Source: AC-32 sp038237925 (GTDB lineage Bacteria > Actinomycetota > Thermoleophilia > Gaiellales > Gaiellaceae). Taken from it: a stretch of DNA of 64,000 nucleotides. Location of the stretch: positions 1 through 64,000 of the forward strand of contig JBBRYF010000011.1 in NCBI GenBank assembly GCA_038237925.1. The letters are read 5' to 3'. Below the pieces are notes generated by a model. That model was not told where the DNA came from. It saw only the letters and a list, made by a program, of their open reading frames with translations, and did not search any database. The translations under genes were made by a program, and so were the position numbers. Of the stretch, positions 16,605 to 26,701 are shown piece by piece. Numbering within the stretch: the first letter of the stretch is position 1; each line of letters starts with the position of its first letter.

Positions 16605-16747
16605 CGCCGTCGCCGACGGCCGAAGCCGAAGATGCCAAGCGGCAGCACGAACAGGAACGGCAGGAACAGCAGGTGCCCGCCGGTGGCCGCGAACAGGATC
16701 GCGGCGACGGCGAGGCCGGCCAGCAGGAGGATCAGGGTCAGACGCAT
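16601..16747 (-). CDS. Small two-helix membrane protein
   Basis: About 48 aa. Almost entirely two hydrophobic segments (ILLLAGLAVAAILFAA and LLFLPFLFVLPLGIFGF) followed by an Arg-rich tail (GRRRRR) that would sit in the cytoplasm. ATG at 16747; another in-frame ATG at 16759 adds four residues. It converges on purA with a 4-bp overlap. This is a typical short actinobacterial membrane protein of unknown role. Confidence 0.55.
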   Translation of the reverse strand: MRLTLILLLAGLAVAAILFAATGGHLLFLPFLFVLPLGIFGFGRRRRR

Positions 16748-16776
16748 GACCGACGGCATACCCTTTGGGGCGCGCG

Positions 16777-17538
16777 TTACTCCGGCACGCGGCCGCGCAC
16801 GGCCCGGGCGCTCGCTGTGAGCGCGAAGCTCCCTGCCGGGTCGCCGATGCGCCGGCGGTACTCCTCGCGCACGGACGACTGTGACTTCGGGGCCAGCGAG
16901 AGGCAGTATTGACCTGCAGGGCCGACGCCGAGGAGGAACGTCTCCCAAAGCTCGCCGAAGTCCTCGTACCGGCTCTCGACCTCTAGCGCGTCAGTCTCCA
17001 CCGACTCGAGTCCGGCCTCGTCGCCGAGCTTCGCCAGGCCGTCGAGGGTCGCATACGGCAGCGACTCCCCCGGCGCGGACGGCTCGAGCTGGCGGACGGA
17101 CTCCCAGAACGTGCGCAGTAGCCGCATCGCGGGGAAGTCCCAGGAGCACGCGGCGACGGTGCCGCCCGGGCGGGCGACGCGGCGCATCTCGGCGACGCCG
17201 ACGACCGGATCGTCGAGGAAGTGAATCACGAGCTGGGCAAGTGCGGCATCGAAGGAATCGTCCGGCCACGGCAGCCGCTCGGCCGCTCCGGTGCGCACGT
17301 CGGCACCGGGCACGCGCGCCGCGCAGGCTTCGACGAGCGGTGAGGGATCGACAGCGGAAACGTTCTCCGGGCAGACTCGGTGGGCCAACTCCTCCGTGAG
17401 GACGCCGGAACCGCAGCCGACGTCGAGGACGCTCAGGCCCGAGTTGACACCGGCGAAGTCGGCGAACACCGGCGCAAGCTCGCGCGAGTAGCGACCCATG
17501 AAGCGGTCGTAGGCGTCACCCGAGACGTCGAAGCTCAT
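16777..17538 (-). CDS. Class I SAM-dependent methyltransferase
   Basis: A 253-aa protein with a Methyltransf_11/25-type Rossmann fold. SAM-binding motif I is LDVGCGSGVLTEELA (about residues 38-52). Motif II ends in VDPSPLV, and PWPDDSFDAALAQLVIHF is motif IV with its post-I acidic region. The N-terminal SFDVSGDAYDRFMGRYS resembles UbiE-like small-molecule methylases. The substrate is unknown. Its ATG at 17538 overlaps the end of mobA by 23 bp, so it is likely in an operon with mobA and the fdhD remnant. Confidence 0.85.
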   Translation of the reverse strand: MSFDVSGDAYDRFMGRYSRELAPVFADFAGVNSGLSVLDVGCGSGVLTEELAHRVCPENVSAVDPSPLVEACAARVPGADVRTGAAERLPWPDDSFDAALAQLVIHFLDDPVVGVAEMRRVARPGGTVAACSWDFPAMRLLRTFWESVRQLEPSAPGESLPYATLDGLAKLGDEAGLESVETDALEVESRYEDFGELWETFLLGVGPAGQYCLSLAPKSQSSVREEYRRRIGDPAGSFALTASARAVRGRVPE

Positions 17539-18052
17539 CGGGTGTATTCACATTGGTGAGCAGGGCCGCGTCAACTTCGATGAGGACGGTGTCGAGCTCG
17601 TCGAGCGCTTCGTGGAGCGCGAGCTTGCCCTCGGCGAGGCGCCGCTCGAGCACCGGCAGCGCGCCGCGCCGAAACGCCGCCGGCAACGGGCCTGTCTGCG
17701 TCACGGCCGCCTGCGCGCAGGCGGCGACGAGCTCTCGGAGCAACTGCGGAGTTACGAGCGGCGTATCGACGGGGAGTACGACCGCGATCTCGCCGCCCGC
17801 GTCGCAGAGGCCCGTGACGATCCCCGCGAGCGCGGCGCCGGTCTCGCTGCCGTCGTCGACGAGCTCAAAGGGCAGTTCGAGACCGTCCGCGTGCTTGCCC
17901 ACGGCGAGTCGTTCGTCACACGCCTCGCCGAGGATCCGCCGGGCCCGCTCGGCCAGCGTCTCGCCGTCGAGCCGGGCGAGCGCCTTCTGCGAGCCGAAGC
18001 GGGTGCTGGCGCCGCCGACGAGCAGGACGCCTGTCAGGCGAGGACGCGCCAC
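17516..18052 (-). CDS. mobA: Molybdenum cofactor guanylyltransferase MobA-like
   Basis: A 178-aa nucleotidyltransferase-like protein. The N-terminal LTGVLLVGGASTRFGSQKAL is the MobA nucleotide-binding signature (L-x-G-G-x-S-x-R-x-G-x-x-K). A VLPVDTPLV segment provides the metal-binding Asp. MobA attaches GMP to molybdopterin to give the bis-MGD cofactor of formate dehydrogenases. GTG at 18052 overlaps the fdhD stop by 19 bp. The pairing mobA-fdhD is typical of formate dehydrogenase maturation loci. Confidence 0.85.
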   Translation of the reverse strand: MARPRLTGVLLVGGASTRFGSQKALARLDGETLAERARRILGEACDERLAVGKHADGLELPFELVDDGSETGAALAGIVTGLCDAGGEIAVVLPVDTPLVTPQLLRELVAACAQAAVTQTGPLPAAFRRGALPVLERRLAEGKLALHEALDELDTVLIEVDAALLTNVNTPDELRRLG

Positions 18053-18529
18053 GGCTCGCTGTAGACGTTCAGTCGCCCACCGCGCACAAAGCCGCAGAGA
18101 GTGAGGCCGCGGTCCGCGCCGAGCTTGACGGCCAGGCTCGACGGCGCGCCGACCGCAACGAGGATCGGGCAGCCGGCGACCGCCGCTTTCTGCACGAGCT
18201 CGCACGAGAGACGGCCGCTGACGCAGAGAACAGCGTCGCCGAGCGGCAGGCGGCCATCCCGGAACGCCCAGCCGACGACCTTGTCCATCGCGTTGTGCCG
18301 GTGCGGCTTCCGGCCCCAGGCCCTCCGAGATGCAGAAGCCGAGCGCGAGCTCCTCGTCGTGCCCCGGAGTCCGCATCGTCACCGCCACCGGCCGGCCGCC
18401 GATCCGGATCTCGAGCGGCTCCTCGACCGCGACCTGGTCGCGCCCGCTCCCACCGTCCGGCAGCCGCAGCATCTCGACCGGCGCCGCGGTGTAGGGCGGC
18501 GCCTCGAGCGCGTCGTTGTCGGCGCTCAT
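18034..18529 (-). pseudogene. fdhD: fdhD with large internal deletion (formate dehydrogenase sulfurtransferase)
   Basis: The N-terminal part (ATG at 18529) reads EEPLEIRIGGRPVAVTMRTP and ELALGFCISEGL, clear FdhD. At about 18300 it jumps, in another frame, to RHNAMDKVVGWAFRDGRLP and a normal FdhD C-terminus ending at 18034. The missing middle of about 100 residues includes the essential Cys-x-x-Cys motif. FdhD passes sulfur from IscS to the Mo-bisMGD cofactor, so the product here cannot work. The mobA start overlaps the stop. Confidence 0.85.
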
Positions 18530-18689
18530 GACCGGCAGCGTACCCGGCAGCCCGTCGCACATTCGTGACGATCCCGTGACAGACACGTGAGCCCGCGCCG
18601 CTTACGATCGCCTTGGGGAGGAGGCCGGGCGAACCTTCTACCTGGCGGGCCGAAAGGATCGCGCCGACCGCGGCAGTACACTCGCCGCC

Positions 18690-19913
18690 GTGAAGGTCCT
18701 GATCGTGGGGTCGGGGGGTCGCGAGCACGCATTGGCGTGGAAGCTCGCCCGGAGCCCGATGCTCACGGAGCTGCACGCCGCTCCCGGGAATCCCGGCATC
18801 GCCGCGCTCGGCGAATGCCACCCGGTGCGGGCCGAGGACGGCGAGGGGCTACTCTCGCTCAGCCGCGAGCTCGGCATCGACCTCGTCGTCGTCGGGCCCG
18901 AGACCCCGCTCGTCGCGGGCGTCGCCGACACGCTCCGCCACGGCGGCGTGGCCGCCTTCGGCCCCACGCGTGCAGCGGCTCGGATCGAGGGCTCGAAGGC
19001 GTTCGCGAAGGAGGTGCTCGAGTCCGCGGGTGTGCCAACGGCACGACGGCTCGCCGTTGCGAAGCCGCCGTGCGTCGTCAAAGCCGACGGGCTCGCTGCG
19101 GGCAAGGGCGTCTTCGTCTGCCACACGCAGGACGAGCTCGACGCCGGCCTCTCGGCCGCGGCGGCGCTCGGCGGCGAGCTGCTCTTGGAGGAGCTGCTCG
19201 AGGGCGAGGAGGTGTCCCTTTTCGCGATCAGCGACGGGATGCGAGCCGTCGCGTTCGCGCCCGCTCAGGACTTCAAGCGCATCGGAGAGCACGACACGGG
19301 CCCGAACACCGGCGGCATGGGCTCGTACTCCCCCGTGCATGGTCTCGGCGAGCCCGAGGTCGAAGAGCTGCTCGAGACCGTCCACCGCCCTGTGCTGGCG
19401 GAGCTCGCTCGACGCGACGCCCCGTTCTCGGGCCTGCTCTATGCGGGGTTGATGCTGACCCCGGACGGGCCGCGCGTGCTCGAGTTCAACTGCCGCTTCG
19501 GTGATCCCGAGACGCAGTCGGTGCTGCCGCGCCTCGACGGCGACCTGCTGCCGCTGCTCTCGGAGGCGGCGACGGGGGACCTCCTCGGCGAGGCGGCGAT
19601 CCGCGACGAGGCTGCAGTCACAGTCGTGCTCGCCGGTGGCGATTACCCGGAGCGCTCCGACAGCGGCACGCCAATCGACGGGATCGACGACGCCGAGGCC
19701 AGCGGCGCCGTCGTCTTCCATGCCGGCACAGCGCGTCAAGGCGACCGGCTTGTCACCAACGGCGGTCGCGTTCTCGCGGTGACGGCGACCGGCGACGACG
19801 TGGGCCAAGCTCGCTCCCGGGCCTATGACGCGGTGAGCAGGATCTCGTTTGCGGGGATGCGCTACCGCCGCGACATCGCGCTCGAGGCCGCGGAGAGTCA
19901 TGTCCGCAGCTGA
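18690..19913 (+). CDS. purD: Phosphoribosylamine-glycine ligase
   Basis: A 407-aa ATP-grasp enzyme forming GAR from phosphoribosylamine, glycine and ATP. The N-terminal MKVLIVGSGGREHALAWKL is diagnostic. Later come the ATP-grasp strand FVVKADGLAAGKGV-like KADGLAAGKGVFV, the DFKRIGEHDTGPNTGGMGSYSP loop region and FNCRFGDPETQ with metal-binding residues. GTG start at 18690. Length is slightly below the usual 420-430. The 3' end overlaps purE by 14 bp. Confidence 0.97.
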   Translation: MKVLIVGSGGREHALAWKLARSPMLTELHAAPGNPGIAALGECHPVRAEDGEGLLSLSRELGIDLVVVGPETPLVAGVADTLRHGGVAAFGPTRAAARIEGSKAFAKEVLESAGVPTARRLAVAKPPCVVKADGLAAGKGVFVCHTQDELDAGLSAAAALGGELLLEELLEGEEVSLFAISDGMRAVAFAPAQDFKRIGEHDTGPNTGGMGSYSPVHGLGEPEVEELLETVHRPVLAELARRDAPFSGLLYAGLMLTPDGPRVLEFNCRFGDPETQSVLPRLDGDLLPLLSEAATGDLLGEAAIRDEAAVTVVLAGGDYPERSDSGTPIDGIDDAEASGAVVFHAGTARQGDRLVTNGGRVLAVTATGDDVGQARSRAYDAVSRISFAGMRYRRDIALEAAESHVRS

Positions 19914-20316
19914 GGGGCCACTGGTCGGGATCCTGGTCGGGTCGGAGTCCGACCGGGAGCGCATGCAGCCCGCGCTCGACGAGCTCGAGGCGCGAGGGAT
20001 CCCGCACGAGCTCGAGGTGCGCTCGGCTCATCGCAACCCGGATGCCGTCGCGGAGTACGCGCGCGGCGCGCGGAAGCGAGGGATCCGCGTGCTGATCGCG
20101 GGTGCAGGGTTGGCGGCCGCATTGCCTGGGGCGATCGCGGCGCACACCGACCTGCCGGTGATCGGCGTGCCGTTGCGCTCGAGCCTGAGCGTGCTCGACG
20201 GGCTCGACGCGCTGCTCTCGATCGCGCAGATGCCGCCGGGCGTCCCCGTGGCCGCGGTGGGCGTCGACAACGCGAAGAACGCCGCCGCGCTCGCCGCGCG
20301 GATCCTCGGCAGCTGA
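19900..20316 (+). CDS. purE: N5-carboxyaminoimidazole ribonucleotide mutase
   Basis: A 138-aa PurE that moves the carboxylate of N5-CAIR to C4. GSESDRERMQPAL near the N-terminus and RSAHRNPD (residues about 41-48) bind the nucleotide and carry the catalytic His. GAGLAAALPGAIAAHT is the third block. The small size fits class I PurE, which normally needs PurK; no purK is in this window. ATG at 19900 lies inside the end of purD, so the two are coupled. Downstream 20317-20498 holds no gene. Confidence 0.93.
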   Translation: MSAAEGPLVGILVGSESDRERMQPALDELEARGIPHELEVRSAHRNPDAVAEYARGARKRGIRVLIAGAGLAAALPGAIAAHTDLPVIGVPLRSSLSVLDGLDALLSIAQMPPGVPVAAVGVDNAKNAAALAARILGS

Positions 20317-20498
20317 GCGTCCAGGACTCGCCGGCGATCCCGGACCGCAGCAACGCGGCGGGACCCATCCCTAACCCCCACCCACCCGGGGGACTTCAAG
20401 GGTGCCAGAGAACCACGCGCGTGGGTGTGTCGCGTGTGTGCCAAGGGTGTGACTCCTCGTCCCGGGCGTCTTCCTCTACGGGCTCTAGACTGCAGCGG

Positions 20499-21807
<1,309 letters not shown>

Positions 21808-21815
<8 letters not shown>

Positions 21816-22671
21816 AACGGCCACGCACGTCGGGAGCGGCATGGTGCGGGAGCTCTACGAGCTCGACGGCGACCGGCTGCTGCTCGTCGCAAGCGACCGG
21901 ATCTCGACCTTCGACGTCGTCCTCCCCACCGACATCCCAGACAAGGGCCGCGTCCTCACGGGGCTCTCGGCGTTCTGGTTCGCGCGTACACGCGACGTGG
22001 TGCCGAACCACCTGCTCGCGCTGCGGCCGGACGGTCGCTCGACCGAGTGCCGCCGCCTCGAGATGCTGCCGCTCGAGTGCGTCGTGCGCGGCTACCTCAC
22101 CGGCTCGGGCTGGAAGGACTACCAGTCGACCGGCGCCGTCTGCGGCCACGTGCTCGCCGAGGGCTTGCGCGACTCGGACAAGCTGCCGGAGCCGATCTTC
22201 ACGCCGGCGACGAAGGCGCAAGAAGGCCACGACGAGAACATCGACCGCGACCGCGCCGCCGAGCTCATCGGGCGCCAGCGGCTCGAGGAGGTCGAGCAAA
22301 CCGTGATCGAGCTCTACCGGTTCGCCTCCGAGTACGCGGCGGAGCGCGGGATCCTGATCGCCGACACGAAGTTCGAGCTCGGGCTCGACGGCGACGGGCG
22401 GCTGGTGCTCGCCGACGAGGCCTTCACCCCGGACTCGTCGCGCTTCTGGCCCGCGGACACCTACGAGCCGGGACGCGCACAGCCTTCCTTCGACAAGCAG
22501 TTCGTGCGCGATTACTGCGAGACCCTCGGCTGGGACAAAACCGCGCCGGGCCCTGAGCTGCCGGAGGACGTCGTCGCCGGAACCCGCGCGCGCTACGTCG
22601 AGGCCTTCGAGCGGCTGGCCGGGATCGAGTTCGACGCCTACCTCGCCGACCCCGACGTGGTGCTCGCGTGA
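21808..22671 (+). CDS. purC: SAICAR synthetase
   Basis: A 287-aa ATP-dependent ligase joining CAIR and aspartate. Motifs are HVGSGMVRELYEL near the start, RISTFDVVLPTDIPDKG, the ECVVRGYLTGSGWKDYQ region, and LADTKFELG-like IADTKFELGLDGDG with DEAFTPDSSRFW. Length and motif set match the bacterial long form. The ATG at 21808 overlaps purB; the stop overlaps purS (GTGA). It is part of the purB-C-S-Q operon. Confidence 0.96.
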
Positions 22672-22907
22672 GGGCGACCATCCTCGTGCGGCCCAAGCCG
22701 GGCATCCTCGATCCGCAGGGCGAGGCCGTGCAGAGCTCGCTTCGCCAGCTCGGCTTCAGCGTCGACGACGCGCGTGTCGGCCGCGTGATCGACCTGGAGC
22801 TCGACGACGTCGACGCGGCAACGGCACGGGCCGAGCTCGAGCGCGCGTGCGAGCAACTGCTCGCGAACCCGTTGATCGAGTCCTACGAGATCGCCCTCGA
22901 CGGATGA
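22668..22907 (+). CDS. purS: Phosphoribosylformylglycinamidine synthase subunit PurS
   Basis: A 79-aa small subunit that bridges PurL and PurQ in the three-component FGAM synthase. The sequence has RPKPGILDPQGEAVQSSL and LGFSVDDARVGRVIDLEL, the typical PurS strands. GTG start overlaps the purC stop and its own stop overlaps purQ, so expression is tightly coupled. The catalytic subunit purL lies separately at 37.9 kb. Confidence 0.95.
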   Translation: MRATILVRPKPGILDPQGEAVQSSLRQLGFSVDDARVGRVIDLELDDVDAATARAELERACEQLLANPLIESYEIALDG

Positions 22908-23602
22908 GCGAGCGGCCCCGCCCGCGGATCGCCGTACTCGTCTTCCCCGGCTCGAACGACGACCGCGACGCAGCGCTCGCCCTGGAGCGGCTCGGTGCGG
23001 ACGCGACGCTCGTCTGGCACGCCGAGCCCGAGCTGCCCGACATCGCCGCCGTGGTCCTCCCCGGCGGCTTCTCGTACGGCGATTACCTTCGCTGCGGCGC
23101 GATCGCGCGCTCCGCGCCGGTGATGGACGCCGTGCGGCGATTCGCGGCCGACGGCGGTCTCGTCCTAGGGATCTGCAACGGCTTCCAGGTCCTGTGCGAA
23201 GTGGGCCTGCTCCCGGGCGCGCTCCGCCCCAACGCGTCGCTCTCGTTCGTCTGCCGCGACGTGGCACTTCGAGTCGAGCGCGCCGACACGCCGTTCACGA
23301 GTCTCGCGGAACGCGGGCACACGCTCACGATTCCCGTCAAGCACGGCGAGGGTTGCTATTTCGCCGACGAGGAGCTGCTCGCAGAGCTCGAGGCGAACCG
23401 ACAGGTGCTCCTGCGCTACGAGGACAACCCGAACGGCTCCGTCTCCGCGATCGCCGGGGTGACGAACGAGGCGGGCAACGTCTTCGGCCTGATGCCGCAC
23501 CCGGAGCACGCGGTCGACCCGCTGCTCGGCTCCGACGACGGCACGTTCATCCTCGGCTCGCTCGTGAACGCGGCCGCCGAGCGGCTGCTCACGGCGGCTT
23601 GA
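22904..23602 (+). CDS. purQ: FGAM synthase glutaminase subunit PurQ
   Basis: A 232-aa class I glutamine amidotransferase that feeds ammonia to PurL. It has IAVLVFPGSNDDRDAALAL at the N-terminus, LPGGFSYGDYLRCGAIA, the nucleophile elbow GICNGFQVL, and GLMPHPEHAVDP with the catalytic His and Glu. ATG at 22904 overlaps the purS stop. It ends the purB-C-S-Q operon and overlaps the convergent 23589-23855 gene by 14 bp. Confidence 0.96.
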   Translation: MSERPRPRIAVLVFPGSNDDRDAALALERLGADATLVWHAEPELPDIAAVVLPGGFSYGDYLRCGAIARSAPVMDAVRRFAADGGLVLGICNGFQVLCEVGLLPGALRPNASLSFVCRDVALRVERADTPFTSLAERGHTLTIPVKHGEGCYFADEELLAELEANRQVLLRYEDNPNGSVSAIAGVTNEAGNVFGLMPHPEHAVDPLLGSDDGTFILGSLVNAAAERLLTAA

Positions 23603-23855
23603 GCCCGAGCGCCTCCGCCAGCCCCGGCCTCTGTGCGAGACCGGTGCGCAGCCTCTCGAGATCGCGACGACGTAGCGTGACAGGGCCACGCCGCGCGGAC
23701 CCACCGGTCGTGTAGGCGAAGCGGACGAGCTGCTCGCCGCCCGCCGTCTCGAGCAGCTGGACGACGGACGAGAATCGCTTCTCGCCCGCGCGCTGGGCCA
23801 GCGTCAGCTCCTCGACGAGCTCCGCAGGGCCCCAGGGTGTCGCCGCCTTTGCCAT
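23589..23855 (-). CDS. Conserved small protein of unknown function
   Basis: An 88-aa soluble protein, basic and helical at its C-terminus (TLRRRDLERLRTGLAQRPG). An LLETAGGEQLVRFAYTT segment suggests a small beta sheet. Start at ATG 23855. No motif identifies a function. It converges on purQ, with a 14-bp overlap, and no other gene lies immediately upstream on its strand. Its composition matches host genes, and the reading frame is open over its whole length, so it is likely real. Confidence 0.55.
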   Translation of the reverse strand: MAKAATPWGPAELVEELTLAQRAGEKRFSSVVQLLETAGGEQLVRFAYTTGGSARRGPVTLRRRDLERLRTGLAQRPGLAEALGLKPP

Positions 23856-23885
23856 TCCCCCACCGTAGCCCGGCACATGTGACGC

Positions 23886-24836
23886 GTGTGTGACGCCTTC
23901 GTGCCGAATCTGTGCCGCACGCGAATCACCACAACGAGGGACGCGCACGAGGCAAGTTCCCGCAATCGTCAGGAGGTGCCTGCTGCGGTCTCGCACCATC
24001 GCGCGTTCCTCCTCGGCGCCTCGGCCATACTCTACCCGGTGGTCTTCGTGGCCTTCCTCGTCGCGGAGAAGCCCGGTCTCGGCCTCGGCCACTTCTACTA
24101 CTTCCCGATCGCGATGGTCGCGCTCGCGAGCGGCCCGCTGTGGGGTGCGGCTGCGGGCGTGGCCGCCACCGGCTTCTACACCGTCGGCATCGTGATCAAC
24201 CCGCACCTGCCGCCCTCGGAGGTGCTGACTGCGGGCTCGACGGTGCGCTTCGTCACCTACACCTCGATGGGCGCCCTCGTCGGCTGGTTCGCGCACAGCC
24301 ACCGCCAGCTCGCGGACCGGCTCCGCGTCTCTGCCGAGCGCGATTTTCTCACCGGGCTTCTCAACACGCGCGCCTTCGACGCGGCGCTGACGGCACGCCT
24401 CGAGCAGGGCCGCCCGTTCGGGCTCGTCCTCGCAGACATGGACAACATGAAGGAGATCAACGACGCGGAGGGCCACGCCGTCGGCAACGACGTCCTGCGG
24501 CTCGCGGGCGAGGTGCTGGCGCGCAGGCTCGAGGCCGGCGACCAGGTCGCGCGCGTCGGCGGCGACGAGTTCGCCGTGATCACGTCGCTGCCCGGGACCG
24601 ACACGGTCCGTGCCCTCTGCGGCAGGATGACCGCCGCGCTCGCGGACGAGGGGATCAGCATGAGCTTCGGCTGGTCGGTGTACCCGCGCGACGGCGAGAG
24701 CTCGTTACTGCTCTTCCGCGCAGCGGACGAGCGCCTCTACGCGCAGAAGGTGATCCGCAGCCATCTCACCGCGGCCGAGGTCGTCGCGATGCCGACGCGG
24801 GCGGAGCGGCTCGCGCTGCGCTCCGAGCTCGGCTGA
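23886..24836 (+). CDS. Membrane-bound GGDEF diguanylate cyclase
   Basis: Up to 316 aa. Four to five hydrophobic segments in the first 150 residues (for example AILYPVVFVAFLVAE, GAAAGVAATGFYTVG) form a membrane sensor resembling MASE-type domains. The GGDEF domain follows, with RDFLTGLLNTRAF, DMDNMKEINDAEGH and an intact VGGDEFAVI active site, so it should make cyclic di-GMP. The start is uncertain: GTG at 23886 is the first, while a GTG near 23975 directly follows an AGGAG. Its last 71 bp overlap the opposite-strand methylase gene. Confidence 0.85.
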   Translation: MCDAFVPNLCRTRITTTRDAHEASSRNRQEVPAAVSHHRAFLLGASAILYPVVFVAFLVAEKPGLGLGHFYYFPIAMVALASGPLWGAAAGVAATGFYTVGIVINPHLPPSEVLTAGSTVRFVTYTSMGALVGWFAHSHRQLADRLRVSAERDFLTGLLNTRAFDAALTARLEQGRPFGLVLADMDNMKEINDAEGHAVGNDVLRLAGEVLARRLEAGDQVARVGGDEFAVITSLPGTDTVRALCGRMTAALADEGISMSFGWSVYPRDGESSLLLFRAADERLYAQKVIRSHLTAAEVVAMPTRAERLALRSELG

Positions 24837-25527
24837 CGAACAGCGCCGCCCACTGGTGCGGATCGAGCTGCGTCGGCTCGGCCCGCACGAATTGTCTTCC
24901 GCGACGGAATCCTTCGGCGACGAAGCGGCGGTAACCCGCCGCTAGGTCGAGCGGGACGAGCGGATCCGGGCGCCGCTCGAAGACGAGCACGCCCGCGTCC
25001 ACCGAGGGCGGGGGCTGAAAGGCCGTGCGCGGGAGCCGGCGCGCGACACGCACCGAGTACCACGCTCCCCACACGACGCCGCTGACCGTGCTCGGCCACG
25101 GCAGCGCGCGCTTCACGGCAACGCCCCACTCCACGACGAGGTCGGCACGAACGAGCGGAACCCGCGAGTCGTCGAGCAGGTGCCGCAGGATCTCGTTCGT
25201 CCCGTGAAAGGGCAGGTTCGCAACCACGCGGAACGGCTCTCGCGGAAGCTCGACCTCGCGCGCGTCTGCCTCGACGACGTCGACGTTCGGCCAGCGGCCT
25301 CGAAGCCGCGGGGCGAGGCCCGGGTCGAGCTCGACTGCCACGACCTGCCGAGCGGCGAGCGCGAGCTCGGCGGTCAGCCGGCCGGTGCCGGCACCTAGGT
25401 CGACCACGAGCTCCTCAGACGCGAGGCAGGCGTCGCGGACGAGCTCCGCCGCGACCGGCTTGCGGAGGAAGTGCTGACTACGAGCGCGCCCCGACCGGCG
25501 CGCCGTGCGCGCGCGCCGCTCGGACAC
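24766..25527 (-). CDS. Erm-like rRNA adenine N6-methyltransferase
   Basis: A 253-aa protein of the KsgA/Erm family. ARSQHFLRKPVAAELV at the N-terminus is the Erm/KsgA substrate-entry motif. The SAM site is VVDLGAGTGRLTAEL, and motif IV is NLPF rather than the NIPY more common in KsgA. The Arg-rich C-terminal tail is like actinobacterial Erm proteins. Such enzymes dimethylate A2058 of 23S rRNA and give macrolide-lincosamide resistance; whether this one does is inferred. It overlaps the end of the GGDEF gene antisense. Confidence 0.78.
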   Translation of the reverse strand: MSERRARTARRSGRARSQHFLRKPVAAELVRDACLASEELVVDLGAGTGRLTAELALAARQVVAVELDPGLAPRLRGRWPNVDVVEADAREVELPREPFRVVANLPFHGTNEILRHLLDDSRVPLVRADLVVEWGVAVKRALPWPSTVSGVVWGAWYSVRVARRLPRTAFQPPPSVDAGVLVFERRPDPLVPLDLAAGYRRFVAEGFRRGRQFVRAEPTQLDPHQWAALFVSRARSAARAAPPASASRRPRPR

Positions 25528-25571
25528 GGACCATCACCGAGAAGGTCGTCATCGGCTCGGGACGCTACCGG

Positions 25572-25946
25572 CTAGCCGCGTTCGATCAGCTCGATGCGGT
25601 AGCCGTCCGGGTCGCGGACGAAGCAGAGGCGCGAGCCGCCCTCGCGGATCGTGTACGGCGGCTTCTCCGGCTCAATGCCCTGCGTGGCCAGCCGCTCCAG
25701 CGCGCCGTCGAGGTCCTCCACGGTCAGCGCGACGTGGCCATAGCCCGTCCCGAGCTCGTAGGAGTCGACGCCGAAGTTGTGGGTCAGCTCGAGCTCGGGC
25801 GAGTCCTGGCCGGGGACGCCGAGGAAGTAGTTGACGGCCTCGTCGCGGATCGGCGACTCGCGGCGCTTCTCGAGGCCGAGCGCCTCGTAGAACGCGACCG
25901 AGCGCGCGGGGTCGGTGATCCGGTAGCAGGTGTGGATCAGCTCCAC
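25572..25946 (-). CDS. Glyoxalase I-like VOC protein (lactoylglutathione lyase family)
   Basis: A 124-aa single-module VOC protein with a clear GloA pattern: HTCYRITDPARSVAFYEALGL at the start (broken here as HTCYRI and RSVAFYEALG), a YELGTGYGHVALTV strand and FVRDPDGYRIELIER at the end. Metal-ligand His and Glu are in place. The GTG at 25946 was chosen because it yields the family length. Actinobacteria lack glutathione, so the thiol cosubstrate may be mycothiol or another. The neighbouring 26002-26188 has no clear gene. Confidence 0.82.
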   Translation of the reverse strand: MELIHTCYRITDPARSVAFYEALGLEKRRESPIRDEAVNYFLGVPGQDSPELELTHNFGVDSYELGTGYGHVALTVEDLDGALERLATQGIEPEKPPYTIREGGSRLCFVRDPDGYRIELIERG

Positions 25947-26188
25947 GGGCGGAAATCTAGCGCTCGACGCCACGAAGAGCCCGAGGGGTAGCCTGAGGCC
26001 CTCGATGGCAGCGCGCGAGAGGCCGACTTGGCAGCGCTTCGACGACGGCAGCCTCGACACCGGCGACTGCGCGCGCCCCACGGCCTGCTGGGCGGCCGGG
26101 GCGAACGGCCGCGTCACCTACTTGGTGCGCTGAGTCAGACCCGGGCGCCGAGGCCGGCTGCCCGCTCTAGCGCGCGTCTCGCCTACCA

Positions 26189-26701
26189 CTACGGATCGAG
26201 ATCCTCCCGCACGAGGCCGTAGATCACCCCGTCGACCCACTCGCCGTGGCGGTCGTACGCCTTACGGCGGGCGCCTTCGCGGATAAAGCCGGCCCGCTCC
26301 GCATGCGCCATGGCACGCTCGTTGAAGCCGTAGATCTCGAGCTGTAGCCGGTGGTAGCCAAGGTCGAAGATCAGGTGCTGCTGGAAGAGCTGGGCGGCGC
26401 GATCGGCCACGCGACGCCCCCGGAAGTCGGGATGCACCGCCAGCGAGCCGAGGTTCGCGATCTTGCTGCGGCCATTGGCGACCTCGAAGCCCATCAGCCC
26501 GGCCGGCGCGCCGTCGACCTCGATCACGAAGCGACCGTACTCCTCCGGGTCGGCCTGCGAGCGCTCGATCTCGGCGAGCATCCCCTCGCGGTCACGCGGG
26601 CGGATCACCGCCATGTACGGGTCGACGTCCTCGTGGGTCATCAGCTCGAGCAGGAAGTCGACGTCGCCGGGCTCGGCCCGGCGAATCGAGACCTCGCTCA
26701 T
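26189..26701 (-). CDS. GNAT family N-acetyltransferase (RimJ-like)
   Basis: A 170-aa single GNAT domain. The N-terminus VSIRRAEPGDVDFLLEL and the acetyl-CoA loop LAVHPDFRGRRVADRA are typical, as is the C-terminal YGFNERAMAHAERAGFIREG. This resembles Acetyltransf_3 proteins that modify small molecules or ribosomal protein termini. The substrate is unknown. Its ATG at 26701 overlaps the stop of the upstream EamA transporter gene by one base, so they are co-transcribed. Confidence 0.83.
   Translation of the reverse strand: MSEVSIRRAEPGDVDFLLELMTHEDVDPYMAVIRPRDREGMLAEIERSQADPEEYGRFVIEVDGAPAGLMGFEVANGRSKIANLGSLAVHPDFRGRRVADRAAQLFQQHLIFDLGYHRLQLEIYGFNERAMAHAERAGFIREGARRKAYDRHGEWVDGVIYGLVREDLDP

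Noticed and set aside
26005..26133. A 42-aa open frame beginning ATGGCAGCGCGCGAGAGG after the glyoxalase gene's upstream region
   Set aside because: Too short, no ribosome-binding site of quality and no recognisable pattern; could be chance in high-GC DNA.
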